Assembly: GCF_008298035.1 (NCBI RefSeq)
Contig: NZ_CP042910.1
Location: 496,001-560,000 of the forward strand
From: Gimesia maris
Lineage (GTDB): Bacteria; Planctomycetota; Planctomycetia; Planctomycetales; Planctomycetaceae
Reading direction: 5' to 3'
DNA: 64,000 bases
Shown one piece after another: positions 8,311 through 19,125 of the stretch (positions are counted from its first letter, which is position 1; each line of letters opens with the position of its first letter). The notes beneath the pieces are model-generated. The model saw nothing but the letters and a program-made list of their open reading frames with translations. It ran no database searches and had not been told where the DNA came from. A program made the translations under genes and the position numbers.

Positions 8311-9276
8311 TCAGATCAGTTTTCGCAATTGTTTCAAATATCCCGGAATCGTTTCTTTTGGTTCTTCTTTGGCTTCATATTCCAGAACAATAAAGTTTTT
8401 ATAATGAGCGTCTTTCAGGATCTTTACAATGCGCGGGATATCTGCGGGAACCTCATTTCCACGGCCTCCCATTTCCACTTTGATCTGGGCATTGATTGCC
8501 AGGGGCGCGATTTTTTCCAGGTCCTGGTAGGGGTGCTCTGTGCGGAAGTTGCCACTGTCAAAATTGATCCCGAAATTCGGGGCTTTGTCGATGCCATCAA
8601 TGATCCGCATCATCTGCTCGGGAGTCGAAGTGATTCCCCCATGGTTTTCCAATGCCAGACTGACCCCTTTTTTCTCAGCATACTTCAGTGATTCATTGAT
8701 GCCTGCCTGGCACATGCGAATTGCTTCGGCTTCATTCCCCCCTTTGGGGACCCTACCGGCGAAAATTCGAATCACGGGAGCGCCCAGAATCGCAGAATAA
8801 TCAATCCATTTCCGGGTCATTTCCAGCTGTTCATCACGGGCGGTTCCTTTGGGTAGACAGAAATCGTTTCCGATAGCTGTCCCGGATACAGCCAGTCCCA
8901 GGGAACCTGCCAGATCGCGTGTTTCTTTCAGGTAATCTTCGCTGACGGGATTAGGAAAATAGTAGCTGGTCAGTTCGCAGCCATCCAGTTTCTGTTCGCC
9001 ACAGTAACGGACGAAGTCCTGAATGGTCATGGTGGCCGGGGTTTTTCTCTCACGGGTCTTCGGCCAGCTCTGTTGCATGTAACGGTGGAAAGAATAGGCG
9101 GCCAGACTCAGTTTGAGGTGCTCAGGCGTCTCTTTTTTCTGAACTCCTGCTGCAAAAGAGGTGTCTGAAATCAGAGAACCTGCTGTCAAGGCAGCAAACC
9201 CCCAGGCTGAAGATGACTTCAGGAAATCACGTCTGCTGGTTTCGCCGTTAAAGGGGGAATCGGAATGGACTGCCAT
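8311..9276 (-). CDS. Tat-exported sugar phosphate isomerase/epimerase-like TIM barrel
   Basis: 321 residues. The N-terminus carries a twin-arginine signal, S-R15-R16-DFLK, then a hydrophobic stretch and a likely cleavage after SFAA. The rest is an AP-endonuclease-2/xylose isomerase-like TIM barrel with metal-site style segments (LDGCELTSYYFPN, LALENHGG, GINFDSGNFR, IVLEYEAKEE). Such exported barrels are numerous in planctomycetes, where they are thought to process sugars in the periplasm-like space; the exact reaction is unknown. TGGAG lies 9 bases before the ATG. tatC is present in the same window (36069-37025). Confidence 0.9.
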   Translation of the reverse strand: MAVHSDSPFNGETSRRDFLKSSSAWGFAALTAGSLISDTSFAAGVQKKETPEHLKLSLAAYSFHRYMQQSWPKTRERKTPATMTIQDFVRYCGEQKLDGCELTSYYFPNPVSEDYLKETRDLAGSLGLAVSGTAIGNDFCLPKGTARDEQLEMTRKWIDYSAILGAPVIRIFAGRVPKGGNEAEAIRMCQAGINESLKYAEKKGVSLALENHGGITSTPEQMMRIIDGIDKAPNFGINFDSGNFRTEHPYQDLEKIAPLAINAQIKVEMGGRGNEVPADIPRIVKILKDAHYKNFIVLEYEAKEEPKETIPGYLKQLRKLI

Positions 9277-9576
9277 TATGTTTACTCCAGAGTTGAGTAC
9301 CGTTAAGTCAGGTAAATTTTCGAAAAGCGGTTCCAGGGGAAAGTTCTTGTGTATTTTGACAAATCACTGAGCGTAAAGAAACCCTCGGTATCAAAAACAG
9401 ACAGAATTGCAAAGTTTCTGCGGATGGCTAAACTTACTCTATTACTGTAGATATCACTGACAGGATTACTGTCTGTTTGTTACGATGTCGGGTTGGGCTG
9501 TCCTGGCCCATTTCGACAGAAAAATCATTTTTAGCCGGGCCATCATGCCCTTGAACGATTAGGAAGACTGGACACA
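9277..9576. other. 300-bp divergent intergenic region before leuS
   Basis: Between the Tat-exported barrel gene and leuS. It should hold both promoters. I see no leader peptide, T-box or other recognisable regulatory structure; AGGAAG about 10 bases before the leuS ATG is its likely ribosome site. Confidence 0.4.
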
Positions 9577-12501
9577 ATGCCTCGTTACGACGCCAAGCGG
9601 ATTGAAACCAAATGGCAGACCTATTGGGATCAGCACGAAACCTTCAAAGTCGGTGAATTTGTTGAAGGGAAAGACAAGCTGTACGTTCTCGATATGTTTC
9701 CTTATCCGTCCGGCGAAGGTTTGCATGTCGGTCATCCCGAAGGTTATACGGCAACTGACATCGTTTGTCGCCACGCCCGCATGCAGGGGAAACAGGTATT
9801 GCATCCGATGGGCTGGGACGCATTCGGCTTGCCTGCCGAGCAGCATGCGATCAAAACAGGAACCCCTCCCCGCATCACCACTCAGAAAAATATTGATACC
9901 TTCCGTCGTCAGTTGAAGATGTTAGGTTTCAGTTATGACTGGAGTCGTGAGTTTTCCACAACGGACCCGGATTACTTTCGCTGGACACAATGGATCTTCC
10001 TGCAGTTATTCGATTCCTGGTTTGATTCGGAATTCGAATGGACGGGACCTGATGGAAAACAGCGTGTTGGTCGCGCCCGCCCCATCAGCGAATTGCCGAT
10101 TCCCGAAAAAGTGAAAACTGAAGGCGAAGAATCAATCCGTCATTATCAGAACCGACATCGTTTGGCATATCAGCACGAAGCGCCTGTCAACTGGTGTCCT
10201 GAACTGGGCACGGTATTAGCGAATGAAGAAATCATTGATGGGAAAAGCGAGCGGGGCGGTCACCCGGTAGAGCGGATTCCCTTGCGGCAGTGGATGCTGC
10301 GGATTACGAAGTACGGCGATCGGTTAATTGATGGACTTGAGGGGTTGGACTGGTCCGAGTCGATCAAGTCGTTACAAAAAAACTGGATCGGTCGCAGCGA
10401 AGGCGCAGAAGTTGATTTCTATGTGGGTTCAGGAGATTCAGACGCCGACCTGGAGCAGGGATTTGAATCCTGGAAGTCATCGCGCAGCGAAACCGGATTC
10501 CCGGAAGATCCAGAAGCGGATGTGTTACGCGTCTATACCACCCGTCCCGATACGTTGTTTGGTGCGACCTATATGGTACTCGCTCCTGAGCACGAATTCG
10601 TGGATCGCCTGACAACAACTGAGCAGAAGCAGGCCGTTGAAACATATCGCAAACAGGCCGCACTCAAGAGCGATCTGGACCGAACCGATCTGGCAAAAGA
10701 AAAAACAGGGGTGTTCACAGGCAGTTATGCGATCAACCCGGTCAATGGCGAGAAAATTCCGGTCTGGATTGCCGACTATGTGTTGATCAGTTATGGAACG
10801 GGTGCCATCATGGCGGTTCCTGCTCACGATTTACGTGACTGGGAATTTGCTGTTGAGTTTGGTTTACCGATCATTCCGGTCGTCGAGCCCCCTGCGAATT
10901 ATGAGCCTTCGAAAGAGGAACAGGCTTTAGAGACGGAAATCGCCGGCGAAAAGCGAACTCCCTTCTCCGGAATGGGAACCGCCCTTCATTCGGGCGAATT
11001 TGATGGTATGCAGACTGCCGATTTCAAAAAAGAGATCACAGCTCGCCTGGTCGCGCAGGGCCTTGGTAAAGGTGCCGTCAATTATCGCCTCCGCGACTGG
11101 TTGTTCAGCCGTCAGCATTTCTGGGGGGAACCGTTTCCCATCTGGCATGAGTTGGATGACAATGGCAAGATTACGGGACTGATGAGGCCTGACCCGGAAG
11201 AGAGTTTGCCGGTGGAACTTCCCGAAATGAAAGAGTACAAGTCCGCAGGGACTCCCGAACCACCGTTGTCTTCTGCACCCGACGAATGGCTGTACAAAAC
11301 AGATACGGACGGCAAGCGGTTGTTGCGCGAAGTCAACAGCATGCCTCAGTGGGCAGGTTCCTGCTGGTACTACTTGCGGTTTGCCGATCCTGAAAACAGT
11401 GAGCGATTTATCGATCCGGAAAATGAAAAGAACTGGTTGCCCGTCGATTTGTATATTGGCGGTGGCGAGCATGCGGTTCTGCATCTGCTTTACGCCCGTT
11501 TCTGGCATCAGGTCTTGTTTGACCGCGGGCATGTCACCTGTCCGGAGCCATTTCAGAAACTGGTGAATCAGGGCATGATTTTAGGCGATGTCGAACTGAC
11601 CGGCTTTCAGCAGTTGGACGGCACCTGGATATCGGCGAAGGATGTGACAGAATCTGATGAATCAGAAACGAAATGGATCGAAAAATCATCCGGGACACCG
11701 GTCAACATTGTCAGCCTGGAATCGGATCAGGTGCAGAAACAGGGTGAGAATTTCGTACTCGTTGATCACCCGGAAATCTCTGTCAACAGCCGTGCTTACA
11801 AGATGTCGAAGTCACGCGGCAACGTCATCAATCCGGACGTCGTTGTAGAACAGTATGGCGCTGATGCACTGCGAATGTATGAGATGTTTATGGGGCCCCT
11901 GGAAGCGACCAAGCCCTGGAGCATGAGTGGCGTGGATGGCGTCAGTCGATTTCTGGGTCGTGTCTGGCGTTTGATCATCGATGAAAAACAGGAAGAGGTC
12001 ACCTTAAGTCAGGCCGTCACCGATGATAAGCCCGATGAAGACCAGTTGCGTATTTTACACAAAACCATTAAAGCGGTTTCGGAAGATATCGAAAAGTTAT
12101 CATTCAATACCGCCATCAGTCGAATGATGGAATTTACGAACGCGATGGGACCATTGAAAACCAGGTCCAAAGAGGTTTTGTCCGACTTCGTATTGCTGCT
12201 TTCACCGTTTGCGCCTCATATTGCAGAAGAACTCTGGAGCGTCCTGGGGCATACTGAATCTCTGGCATACCAGCCGTGGCCTGAATATGATGAGGCTTTG
12301 CTGCAGGAATCGGTCGTGGAAATTCCGGTACAGGTGAATGGGAAATTACGGTCGAAAGTATCAGTCGCAGCAGACGCCGACCAGGCCACTATGCAACAGA
12401 CTGCTGAGCAGGATGAGACGATCGCCCAGCATCTCGAAGGAAAAACCATCGTGAAGGCGATCGTGATTCCCGGGCGTCTGATCAACTTTGTAGTCAAGTA
12501 A
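9577..12501 (+). CDS. leuS: Leucyl-tRNA synthetase
   Basis: 974 residues, class I aminoacyl-tRNA synthetase that charges tRNA-Leu in the cytoplasm. The HIGH motif is H50-V-G-H53 after YPSGEGL, the KMSKS loop is K742-M-S-K-S746, the editing domain has [19 protein letters not shown], and the [10 protein letters not shown] segment is typical. Bacterial LeuRS is usually about 860 residues, so this protein carries roughly 100 extra residues; visible insertions are near 280-310 and just before KMSKS (about 690-735). It is a single gene ending in a hairpin and converging with the HerA-like ATPase gene. Confidence 0.97.
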   Translation: MPRYDAKRIETKWQTYWDQHETFKVGEFVEGKDKLYVLDMFPYPSGEGLHVGHPEGYTATDIVCRHARMQGKQVLHPMGWDAFGLPAEQHAIKTGTPPRITTQKNIDTFRRQLKMLGFSYDWSREFSTTDPDYFRWTQWIFLQLFDSWFDSEFEWTGPDGKQRVGRARPISELPIPEKVKTEGEESIRHYQNRHRLAYQHEAPVNWCPELGTVLANEEIIDGKSERGGHPVERIPLRQWMLRITKYGDRLIDGLEGLDWSESIKSLQKNWIGRSEGAEVDFYVGSGDSDADLEQGFESWKSSRSETGFPEDPEADVLRVYTTRPDTLFGATYMVLAPEHEFVDRLTTTEQKQAVETYRKQAALKSDLDRTDLAKEKTGVFTGSYAINPVNGEKIPVWIADYVLISYGTGAIMAVPAHDLRDWEFAVEFGLPIIPVVEPPANYEPSKEEQALETEIAGEKRTPFSGMGTALHSGEFDGMQTADFKKEITARLVAQGLGKGAVNYRLRDWLFSRQHFWGEPFPIWHELDDNGKITGLMRPDPEESLPVELPEMKEYKSAGTPEPPLSSAPDEWLYKTDTDGKRLLREVNSMPQWAGSCWYYLRFADPENSERFIDPENEKNWLPVDLYIGGGEHAVLHLLYARFWHQVLFDRGHVTCPEPFQKLVNQGMILGDVELTGFQQLDGTWISAKDVTESDESETKWIEKSSGTPVNIVSLESDQVQKQGENFVLVDHPEISVNSRAYKMSKSRGNVINPDVVVEQYGADALRMYEMFMGPLEATKPWSMSGVDGVSRFLGRVWRLIIDEKQEEVTLSQAVTDDKPDEDQLRILHKTIKAVSEDIEKLSFNTAISRMMEFTNAMGPLKTRSKEVLSDFVLLLSPFAPHIAEELWSVLGHTESLAYQPWPEYDEALLQESVVEIPVQVNGKLRSKVSVAADADQATMQQTAEQDETIAQHLEGKTIVKAIVIPGRLINFVVK

Positions 12502-12508
12502 CGAAGAG

Positions 12509-12549
12509 GGCAGGGGAACTGCAGTCTTGCTTTTACCCTGCCTTTATAT
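12509..12549 (+). terminator. Probable terminator after leuS
   Basis: GGCAGGG (12509-12515) pairs with CCCTGCC (12536-12542), followed by TTTATATT. It lies 7 bp past the leuS stop, in the gap before the convergent HerA-like gene. The loop is long (20 bases), so confidence is moderate. Confidence 0.5.
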
Positions 12550-12561
12550 TCTCGGGATGAA

Positions 12562-15015
12562 TTATTCCTCTTCAAGTCGATAGAGAGGCTGACTGATTCC
12601 TGTTGCATCTACAGACCAGGGGAGCCAGGCGAACGAGACTTCATTCACCATGAGATCCGATTTCCGCGGGCGGACAGGGTAAGCTTCAATTTCCAGATCT
12701 TCCGGTCGAATTGGTTCTTCCAGTTCATCGATTTCCTGTTGAAACTTGTCTTCCAGATCAGTAAATTTTTGATTTTGGATTTCCAGCGCCTCTTTTGCCC
12801 GCCCGATGTCATCATGCTCTTTGGCAGTGCGGCCCACATTGCGGGCAGCCGTGGATGCTTTTCGGACATTGGTGGCACTGGCTATTTTTCTGCCCATGAT
12901 CGCGCCGAAGATGGTGGTTCCGATCGAGAGAAACGTACTCATCTTTTTATCACTGTATTGTGCTTCTTCCCGCGCGACACGCTCTTCGGCTGTACGAATT
13001 CGATTTTTTATGGTATCGAATTTGGATGCATATTTTGCTCTCAGTTTTTCAAGTTGCAGATCACGTTCTTCCCGCATCAATTGTTTGAGCCGCGCGCGAA
13101 AAGCGGATTCATTTTCTTCGGGATCAGAATAAAGTTTGGGGTCTGCACTAAACCAGAGATTCAGCGATCGTTCCTGATAGAGGTACGTTTTCAGTTCTTT
13201 TCCCCAGGTCTGGTACTGTTTCGGTTTTGTCAACAGGCTGTCGACTTCTGCAAACACGGCCTGGGAATCGGGCTCTGCATCATAATCCAGGTTGCCCGGC
13301 GGGATGAAGGTGGCTGCTTCCCAGACAGACTCCGGGACTGAACCGGTGACTGTCAACAGCAGCGCGACATCCTGCCAGATGTCGACCTTGGATTTGGCAT
13401 CAGCGTAGCGCAGCCTGGCAAGACCGATCAGGCCCGGGCGATACACGAGTCGACTTCCCGTGGGGACGATTGTCGCAGCAGTGAAGATACGCTGCCTGAT
13501 TTCCGGTGGAATTAACGGTGGTTGTGAAAGGTCTGGTCCTGGGGGTGTGCCGAGATCTGTTTCCGCTTTGACAGGCGTTGCTTCTAAAGCAGCTTCTTTC
13601 CGCGGATCCATCAGTGTTTTGATCTGGTTGCGCGTCAATGGTCCTCGCAGGTAGGATAGGGCCCATCTGGTCTGGAAGACAACGGGGGCGTCTTCATGCA
13701 CATTGTGTAACAGGAAGACCCGGCTTCCCAGGTCCGACAGAATGGCTTCCATTTGCTGTCGCTGAAACTGGCTGCCCGCTGTTCCCGATGCACTTTCCAG
13801 TCCATCCAGTACCCGTGCTTTGTCTCGTTCAGTCTGCAGACGTCCGATAAACCAGGTACCGGTATTCGAGAGCCCTTTGTAGTCCAGGTCGACCGGGTTC
13901 TGTGTCGAGAGTACCACACCCAGGCCAAAGGCACGTGCCTGTTTTAACAGGGTGAGCATCGGTGTTTTGGAAGGCGGATTGGCCGTCGGAGGAAAGTATC
14001 CGTAGACCTCATCCATATACAGGATGGCCCGCAGGCTCGAAGTCCCTGACTGGCTGCGGACCCAGGCTAAAACTTCGTTGAGCAGGACGGTCACAAAAAA
14101 CATGCGTTCGGATTCTGACAGATGTGCAATCGAAAGAATTGAAATGCGGGGCTTGCCCTGTTTGGTCATTAACAGTCGCTCAATATTCAATGCTTCCCCC
14201 TGCATCCAGGCTTCAAATCCCGGGGAAGCCAGTAGGTTGTTAAGTTGCAGAGAGAGCTGCATGCGGTCTTTGGCAGGGTAAAACATATCCAGGTTGAGGA
14301 AACCGATTTTGTCAAAGGGAGGGGACTGAATTTCCTGGATCAGGCTGGCGATGGAAAGGTTGCGTTTTTCTTTCCAGGCATTACTGAGAATATTGGAAAG
14401 CAGAATGTGTTCCCGGCTGTTGATCGGATCGGCATTAATCTTCAGCAATGCCAATAGTCCTGATACCGTGGACATGATGCGATCCCGCAGGGCATCACTG
14501 TTGTTTAAAACGGCTTCACTCGGGGCGTCAAATGATTTCAGAACAGAAACAGGCAAGCCGGCATTACTGCCAGGCGTATAAATCGCCATGTCTACGGTAT
14601 CTCGCAGTCGGGCGATACGAGCGCCATCCTGCTGCCAGTCGGCCAATCCCTTCTTCCAGAGATCAGCAGTCCAACTGGCATATTCGTCGGGTGTCTTCCC
14701 TTTACGGACTGCTTCACTTTCCTCTATCCAGGGGCGAAAATCAGCCGGTTTTAAATCTGGAAAATTCAGCAGCAGGTTTCCCAGGTCCCCCTTGGGGTCG
14801 ATGGCGATCACAGGAATATCATCTATGGCCGCTTCTTCCAGCAGAGACAGGCATAAACCGGTTTTACCACTGCCAGTCATGCCGACACAGACCGCATGTG
14901 TAGTCAGGTCTTTACTGTCGTATAAAACCAGGTCTTCTTTCAATTGATCTGCAGGCAGGTCATATTCTCGGCCCAGATAGAATGCTCCCAGTTTTTCGTA
15001 GGGTTGGTCAGTCAT
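12562..15015 (-). CDS. HerA-like / DUF853-type ATPase
   Basis: 817 residues. Walker A is GMTGSGKT (45-52), Walker B is ILYMDEV (about 334-340), and [24 protein letters not shown] matches the sensor region of HerA/VirB4-like ATPases. The C-terminal 250 residues are charged and helical, with a coiled-coil-like stretch ([16 protein letters not shown] onwards) and a short hydrophobic patch near [18 protein letters not shown]853 proteins are usually nearer 500 residues; this long form adds the C-terminal part. The family is thought to move DNA or proteins in a hexameric ring; the function here is unknown. No NurA nuclease gene is next to it. GGTGA precedes the ATG. Confidence 0.85.
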   Translation of the reverse strand: MTDQPYEKLGAFYLGREYDLPADQLKEDLVLYDSKDLTTHAVCVGMTGSGKTGLCLSLLEEAAIDDIPVIAIDPKGDLGNLLLNFPDLKPADFRPWIEESEAVRKGKTPDEYASWTADLWKKGLADWQQDGARIARLRDTVDMAIYTPGSNAGLPVSVLKSFDAPSEAVLNNSDALRDRIMSTVSGLLALLKINADPINSREHILLSNILSNAWKEKRNLSIASLIQEIQSPPFDKIGFLNLDMFYPAKDRMQLSLQLNNLLASPGFEAWMQGEALNIERLLMTKQGKPRISILSIAHLSESERMFFVTVLLNEVLAWVRSQSGTSSLRAILYMDEVYGYFPPTANPPSKTPMLTLLKQARAFGLGVVLSTQNPVDLDYKGLSNTGTWFIGRLQTERDKARVLDGLESASGTAGSQFQRQQMEAILSDLGSRVFLLHNVHEDAPVVFQTRWALSYLRGPLTRNQIKTLMDPRKEAALEATPVKAETDLGTPPGPDLSQPPLIPPEIRQRIFTAATIVPTGSRLVYRPGLIGLARLRYADAKSKVDIWQDVALLLTVTGSVPESVWEAATFIPPGNLDYDAEPDSQAVFAEVDSLLTKPKQYQTWGKELKTYLYQERSLNLWFSADPKLYSDPEENESAFRARLKQLMREERDLQLEKLRAKYASKFDTIKNRIRTAEERVAREEAQYSDKKMSTFLSIGTTIFGAIMGRKIASATNVRKASTAARNVGRTAKEHDDIGRAKEALEIQNQKFTDLEDKFQQEIDELEEPIRPEDLEIEAYPVRPRKSDLMVNEVSFAWLPWSVDATGISQPLYRLEEE

Positions 15016-15238
15016 ATTTCACCATGAATGGAAAGAAGAAATGAGTCGGCTTTCAGAATATTGTCTGTATTTCGGACCAGAGGGCGAGTATCTAAAAATG
15101 CCTCTCTGGTTCAATGAGAAATGCTTCAGAGTAGCGCACCATCTGAATGGTAGATAGCGTACCATGCTGCAGGTATGTTTTCACGTTTTGAGTCAGAATC
15201 TTAGCTAAAAAATGCGGAAGCGATTTTCTGGTGGATTC

Positions 15239-15670
15239 TTACCGCGCGGGTTCTTCCGATTCAGGAACAATGCAAAAGCAGGAAGAGACTTCAGGTGGAA
15301 TCCGGCGGGGGGTGAGGTTTTCATAATTCACAAACGCCCAGTTTGTCTCCGCACGTACCAGAACTTCGGAATCGGCAGGGCGGAGTATCCTGTATTTTCT
15401 GAGAGATTTGACTTTCTGCAGGGTTGAGATCCAGGTTTGCACGACGATTCTCTGATCGACAAATGCAGGCTGCAGATATTCGATAAAATGGCTGCGTGCG
15501 ACCCAGCCGATTTTCAATTCGCGATAACGGCGTCCCGGCCAGCCATTTGCCGTCGAGTGTGCGACTGCAGCATCCTGCAGCCATTTCAGATAGACCACAT
15601 TATTGACATGTCCTAAGCCATCAATTTCGTCTTCAGTCACTAAATGCTCGTATTCATAAATGCGATGCAT
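15239..15670 (-). CDS. Acyl-CoA thioesterase (4HBT hotdog fold)
   Basis: 143 residues with a single hotdog domain. EDEIDGLGHVNNVVYLKWLQ contains the catalytic aspartate D17 and the GHVNN turn typical of YbgC/FadM-type 4-hydroxybenzoyl-CoA thioesterases. It would hydrolyse an acyl-CoA thioester in the cytoplasm; chain-length preference cannot be read. It stands alone, 223 bp downstream (same strand) of nothing obvious and divergent from the PfkB kinase gene. Confidence 0.88.
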   Translation of the reverse strand: MHRIYEYEHLVTEDEIDGLGHVNNVVYLKWLQDAAVAHSTANGWPGRRYRELKIGWVARSHFIEYLQPAFVDQRIVVQTWISTLQKVKSLRKYRILRPADSEVLVRAETNWAFVNYENLTPRRIPPEVSSCFCIVPESEEPAR

Positions 15671-15801
15671 GGAATTTGTATCCCCGATTATGGTATGGTA
15701 TCAGCTGTGAGACATCATGTTTCTCATGGCAGTGGCTCCGTTTCTGAGCTGTTAGCTCGGAACAGTGTAATTGAATCAAATCATAATTGAATCTAAGTTC
15801 C

Positions 15802-16719
15802 ATGAATAATATAAAGTCGCTTCCACTGGTAATTGGTTTAGGTGAATTACTGTGGGATTGTTTTGAGGATGAGAGACGACCCGGTGGTGCACCGGCGAAT
15901 GTCGCATTCCAGGCAAATCAACTGGGATGCCTGGGGACTGTTGTGACGCGCGTCGGTCAGGATGATCTGGGGACGGAACTGCTGGAATTCCTGAAAGAGC
16001 AGGGGTTGTCTGTTGACCATGTGCAGATTGACGCATCGTTTCCTACGGGGACTGTCACCGTAAAATATTCTGATGCGAACGATCCTCAATATACAATCCA
16101 TGAACATGTTGCCTGGGACCATCTGGAATTCAATGAGGATCTGGCTGCGTTAATGCCGCAGTCACAGGCGGTCTGCTTTGGAACACTGGCGCAACGCGAA
16201 GCTGGTTCGCGAGAAGCCATTCATCAATGTCTGTCAGCGACAAATGAAAATTGTCTGGTTGTCTACGATGTGAATCTCCGCCAGCATTATTATGAACGAA
16301 GTTGGATTGAGCGCTCTCTGACAGCTGCAAAGATGGTCAAATTGAATCAGGATGAAGCGGGGAAACTTGGTGAAGTTCTTGGATTGTCAGCTGACGGCCT
16401 GGAGCAGTTCGCGAATCATGTCCAGGGAGAATATGGACTGGAAGCAGTCTGTATCACACGTGGTGCTGAAGGTTGTCTGATTTATGCTGGCGATCAGGAA
16501 TTTAATATCCCTGGTTCCCCGGTCGAAGTCGCTGATGCTGTCGGTGCCGGTGATGCGTTTACAGCGGCTTTAATTTCCAGGCGACTGCTCGGCTGGGGTT
16601 GGGAGCAGGCAGCATTGTTCGCAAATCGAATCGGGGGACTGGTAGCGAGTCAGCCAGGCGCGATGCCGGTGCTGAAGCAGGAATTCGAACAGATCAGTCA
16701 GGAAATTCAGAACTCTTAG
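15802..16719 (+). CDS. PfkB-family carbohydrate kinase (fructokinase-like)
   Basis: 305 residues from the ATG at 15802; an in-frame TTG at 15787 is less likely. The N-terminal GELLWDCFEDERRPGGAPANVA matches fructokinase-type PfkB proteins, DVNLRQHYYERSWIE is the middle conserved segment, and DAVGAGDAF (245-253) holds the anion hole and catalytic base D251. It phosphorylates a sugar, probably fructose, with ATP. The cyclophilin gene follows after 54 bp on the same strand, but a functional link is not apparent. Confidence 0.88.
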   Translation: MNNIKSLPLVIGLGELLWDCFEDERRPGGAPANVAFQANQLGCLGTVVTRVGQDDLGTELLEFLKEQGLSVDHVQIDASFPTGTVTVKYSDANDPQYTIHEHVAWDHLEFNEDLAALMPQSQAVCFGTLAQREAGSREAIHQCLSATNENCLVVYDVNLRQHYYERSWIERSLTAAKMVKLNQDEAGKLGEVLGLSADGLEQFANHVQGEYGLEAVCITRGAEGCLIYAGDQEFNIPGSPVEVADAVGAGDAFTAALISRRLLGWGWEQAALFANRIGGLVASQPGAMPVLKQEFEQISQEIQNS

Positions 16720-16773
16720 AGATCCGTTTCGTCAATTAATTTTAATACTTTGAATAATATAAGGATGAATGAG

Positions 16774-17577
16774 ATGCTACGTCTTAGTCTACTCGCGTTG
16801 AGCCTGATGGTGTTATGCTTTGTTGGTTGTACTGGTGAAGTTCCCACTAGCGGCGAACCGGAAGCCCCAACCAGTGCCGAGAATTATCAGGTCCTTCTGG
16901 AGACCACAAAAGGAAATATCAAACTGGAAGTGCATCCGGACTGGTCACCCAAGGGGGCCGAACGGTTTAAGGAACTCGTTAAGAACGGTTTTTATAACGA
17001 TGTCGCTTTCTTTCGCGTGATCGATGGATTCATGGCGCAGATCGGCATCAATGGGGATCCCGAACTGCACGCCAAGTGGCGCGATAACAATATCATGGAT
17101 GATCCTGTCGTAGAATCGAACAAACGCGGCTATGTCTCGTTTGCAAAAACAGGAATGCCCAATTCGCGGTCCACTCAGTTTTTCATTAACTTTGGTGATA
17201 ACTCCAATCTGGATGGCATGGGTTTTTCTCCGTTTGCCAAAGTGGTGGAAGGCATGGATGTTGTCGATTCACTCTACAAAGGATATGGAGAAGGCGCTCC
17301 TGGAGGGGCCGGACCCGATCAGATGAGAGTCGTCGCCGAGGGAAATGCTTATCTGAAAAAAGAATTCCCCATGCTGGACTACGTCAAAAAGTCGACCATC
17401 GTTGGTGAAGAACCAGCTGAAAGCAAAGAGAAAGCTGAACCCAAACCAGAAACTGAAAAACCGGAATCTGAGGATGCTGCTCCGAAATCAGAAAAGCAGA
17501 CTGACGCACCCGCCTCTGAAAAGAAAGACGACGCGGCTGCAAAACCGGAAACCGAAAAACCGGCTACGAAAGAGTAG
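16774..17577 (+). CDS. Lipoprotein cyclophilin-type peptidyl-prolyl isomerase
   Basis: 267 residues from the ATG at 16774, chosen because AAGG is 9 bases upstream; earlier in-frame TTG and ATG codons lack spacing. The signal peptide ends in a lipobox (VLCFVGC, Cys20). The cyclophilin domain covers about 35-195, with FFRVIDGFMAQIG containing the catalytic Arg, and TQFFINFGDNSNLD. The last 65 residues are a Lys/Glu/Pro/Ala-rich, likely disordered tail with repeated EKPE-like units. It should catalyse proline isomerisation outside the cytoplasmic membrane, helping exported proteins to fold. It converges with hom, 9 bp apart. Confidence 0.93.
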   Translation: MLRLSLLALSLMVLCFVGCTGEVPTSGEPEAPTSAENYQVLLETTKGNIKLEVHPDWSPKGAERFKELVKNGFYNDVAFFRVIDGFMAQIGINGDPELHAKWRDNNIMDDPVVESNKRGYVSFAKTGMPNSRSTQFFINFGDNSNLDGMGFSPFAKVVEGMDVVDSLYKGYGEGAPGGAGPDQMRVVAEGNAYLKKEFPMLDYVKKSTIVGEEPAESKEKAEPKPETEKPESEDAAPKSEKQTDAPASEKKDDAAAKPETEKPATKE

Positions 17578-17586
17578 TCGGCCAGA

Positions 17587-18900
17587 TCAGTCGTTGACCG
17601 GCATGCGCACAAAGGGGGACCGGATGCAGTCCAGCTCATCCAGTTCCCTGCTGGCGGCCTGAAAGCGACCTTCCGTTGTGCGATGGGTCATGATCACCAG
17701 CGGTACGATCGAAAATTCTTCGGAAGGATCGACTTCGGGTGCTTCATGTTGAACCAGGCTGGCAATGCTGATTTCATGGTCGCCTAATACATTCGTAATG
17801 TCAGCTAAAACATGCGGGCGATCTTCCACGTTTAAACGCAGGAAGTAACGTCGGGAAATTTCCTCCCGCGGCATAATCTTGATCCCCTCACGAGGGTTCC
17901 AGAGATCCAGTCGAGGAAAAGTTAAAGCAGCTCTGCCGACGGCGACATCCACCACGTTCGCGACCACAGCGGAAGCCGTCGCCATCTGACCTGCTCCCAT
18001 ACCTGACAGCCAGACTTTGCCGACAGCGTCGCCTTCGAGGGCGATTTTATTGTAGGCATCTTCTACATGGGCCAGTGGGTTATCGTTACGGATCAACGTT
18101 GGCTGGGCATGCATTTCCAACTGGCCATCCAGCAACTTGGCGACGGCCAGCAGTTTGACGGTATATCCTAGTTCTGACGCATATTGCAAATCCGCCAGGG
18201 ACAGGCTGTCAATTCCCTGTCGCAGGAACTGATCGAGGCCGACTTTGATGCCTAACGCCAATTGAACCAGAATTCCCAGTTTCTGCGCAGCATCCGTTCC
18301 ATCGACGTCCATGGCAGGATCAGCTTCCGCATATCCGATTTCCTGCGCACTTTTCACAGCGTCATCGTAACTGGCATTGTGAGAGAACATTTCCGTCAGA
18401 ATGTAATTGCTGGTCCCGTTCAAGATGGCTTCGATGGAAGTGATCTGGTTGGCTGTCATTGCCTGGGTGACGGTTTCAATGAGAGGCACTCCACCAGCGA
18501 CGGCTGCTTCGAAGCAGATACAGCGTCCCAGTTCCCGGGCGCGTTGAAACAGGCTTTCTCCCTTTTCACAGAGGAGGGCTTTATTCGCGGTCACCACGTC
18601 TTTGCCGCTTTCGAGGGCGCGGAGCATGATGTCGTATGCGGGGTCAATTCCGCCAATCAACTGAATCACAACATCAATGGATTCATCATCAAGCACGGCG
18701 TCAATACTGTCAGTCAATACTTCGGCTGGCAGTTCAACGTTTCTCGGACGGGACAGATCCCGCACGACCGCTTTTTTGAGGTGAATCGGTCGTCCTGCCC
18801 GTGTCGTCATTTGTTCGGAACGCTCCAGCAGTATTTTCGCAACACCACTGCCTACGGTTCCCATGCCGATAATGGCTACGTTTAACGGAGAAGACGACAT
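17587..18900 (-). CDS. hom: Homoserine dehydrogenase
   Basis: 437 residues. The N-terminal Rossmann fold has GMGTVGSGVA; the catalytic domain contains the GTSNYILTEM and DVDGTDAAQKLGILVQLA segments, and a C-terminal ACT domain follows (RYFLRLNVEDRPHVLADITN, about 348-430). It reduces aspartate semialdehyde to homoserine in the pathway to threonine and methionine. The ACT domain suggests feedback control by an amino acid, usually threonine. AGGA lies 7-10 bases before the ATG. It is not clustered with thrB or thrC here. Confidence 0.96.
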   Translation of the reverse strand: MSSSPLNVAIIGMGTVGSGVAKILLERSEQMTTRAGRPIHLKKAVVRDLSRPRNVELPAEVLTDSIDAVLDDESIDVVIQLIGGIDPAYDIMLRALESGKDVVTANKALLCEKGESLFQRARELGRCICFEAAVAGGVPLIETVTQAMTANQITSIEAILNGTSNYILTEMFSHNASYDDAVKSAQEIGYAEADPAMDVDGTDAAQKLGILVQLALGIKVGLDQFLRQGIDSLSLADLQYASELGYTVKLLAVAKLLDGQLEMHAQPTLIRNDNPLAHVEDAYNKIALEGDAVGKVWLSGMGAGQMATASAVVANVVDVAVGRAALTFPRLDLWNPREGIKIMPREEISRRYFLRLNVEDRPHVLADITNVLGDHEISIASLVQHEAPEVDPSEEFSIVPLVIMTHRTTEGRFQAASRELDELDCIRSPFVRMPVND

Positions 18901-19125
18901 TCCAGATTCCTGAGTTTTTAATAATTATGATTGCTGCTTGAGGCCATATTTCAGGATCGTAATATAAACGGTTCACCGGGAGAGTGGAACCATGGCCTTA
19001 AAAATCAGCTGATTTCATCGAGATAATATCGGTGGATTTAGCGATTTTGAGGGGCATTTCATGCCAGACAGATCAAGCGGGAGATGAAAAAAGAGGGGAT
19101 CAGCAAGTGTGGGGATGGTGAGGGG

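Noticed and set aside
12562-15015. HerA-like ATPase as part of a HerA-nuclease (Sir2 or NurA) defence system
   Set aside because: Flanked by leuS and a thioesterase gene; no nuclease or Sir2 gene is adjacent, and the protein fits the DUF853 housekeeping-like group.
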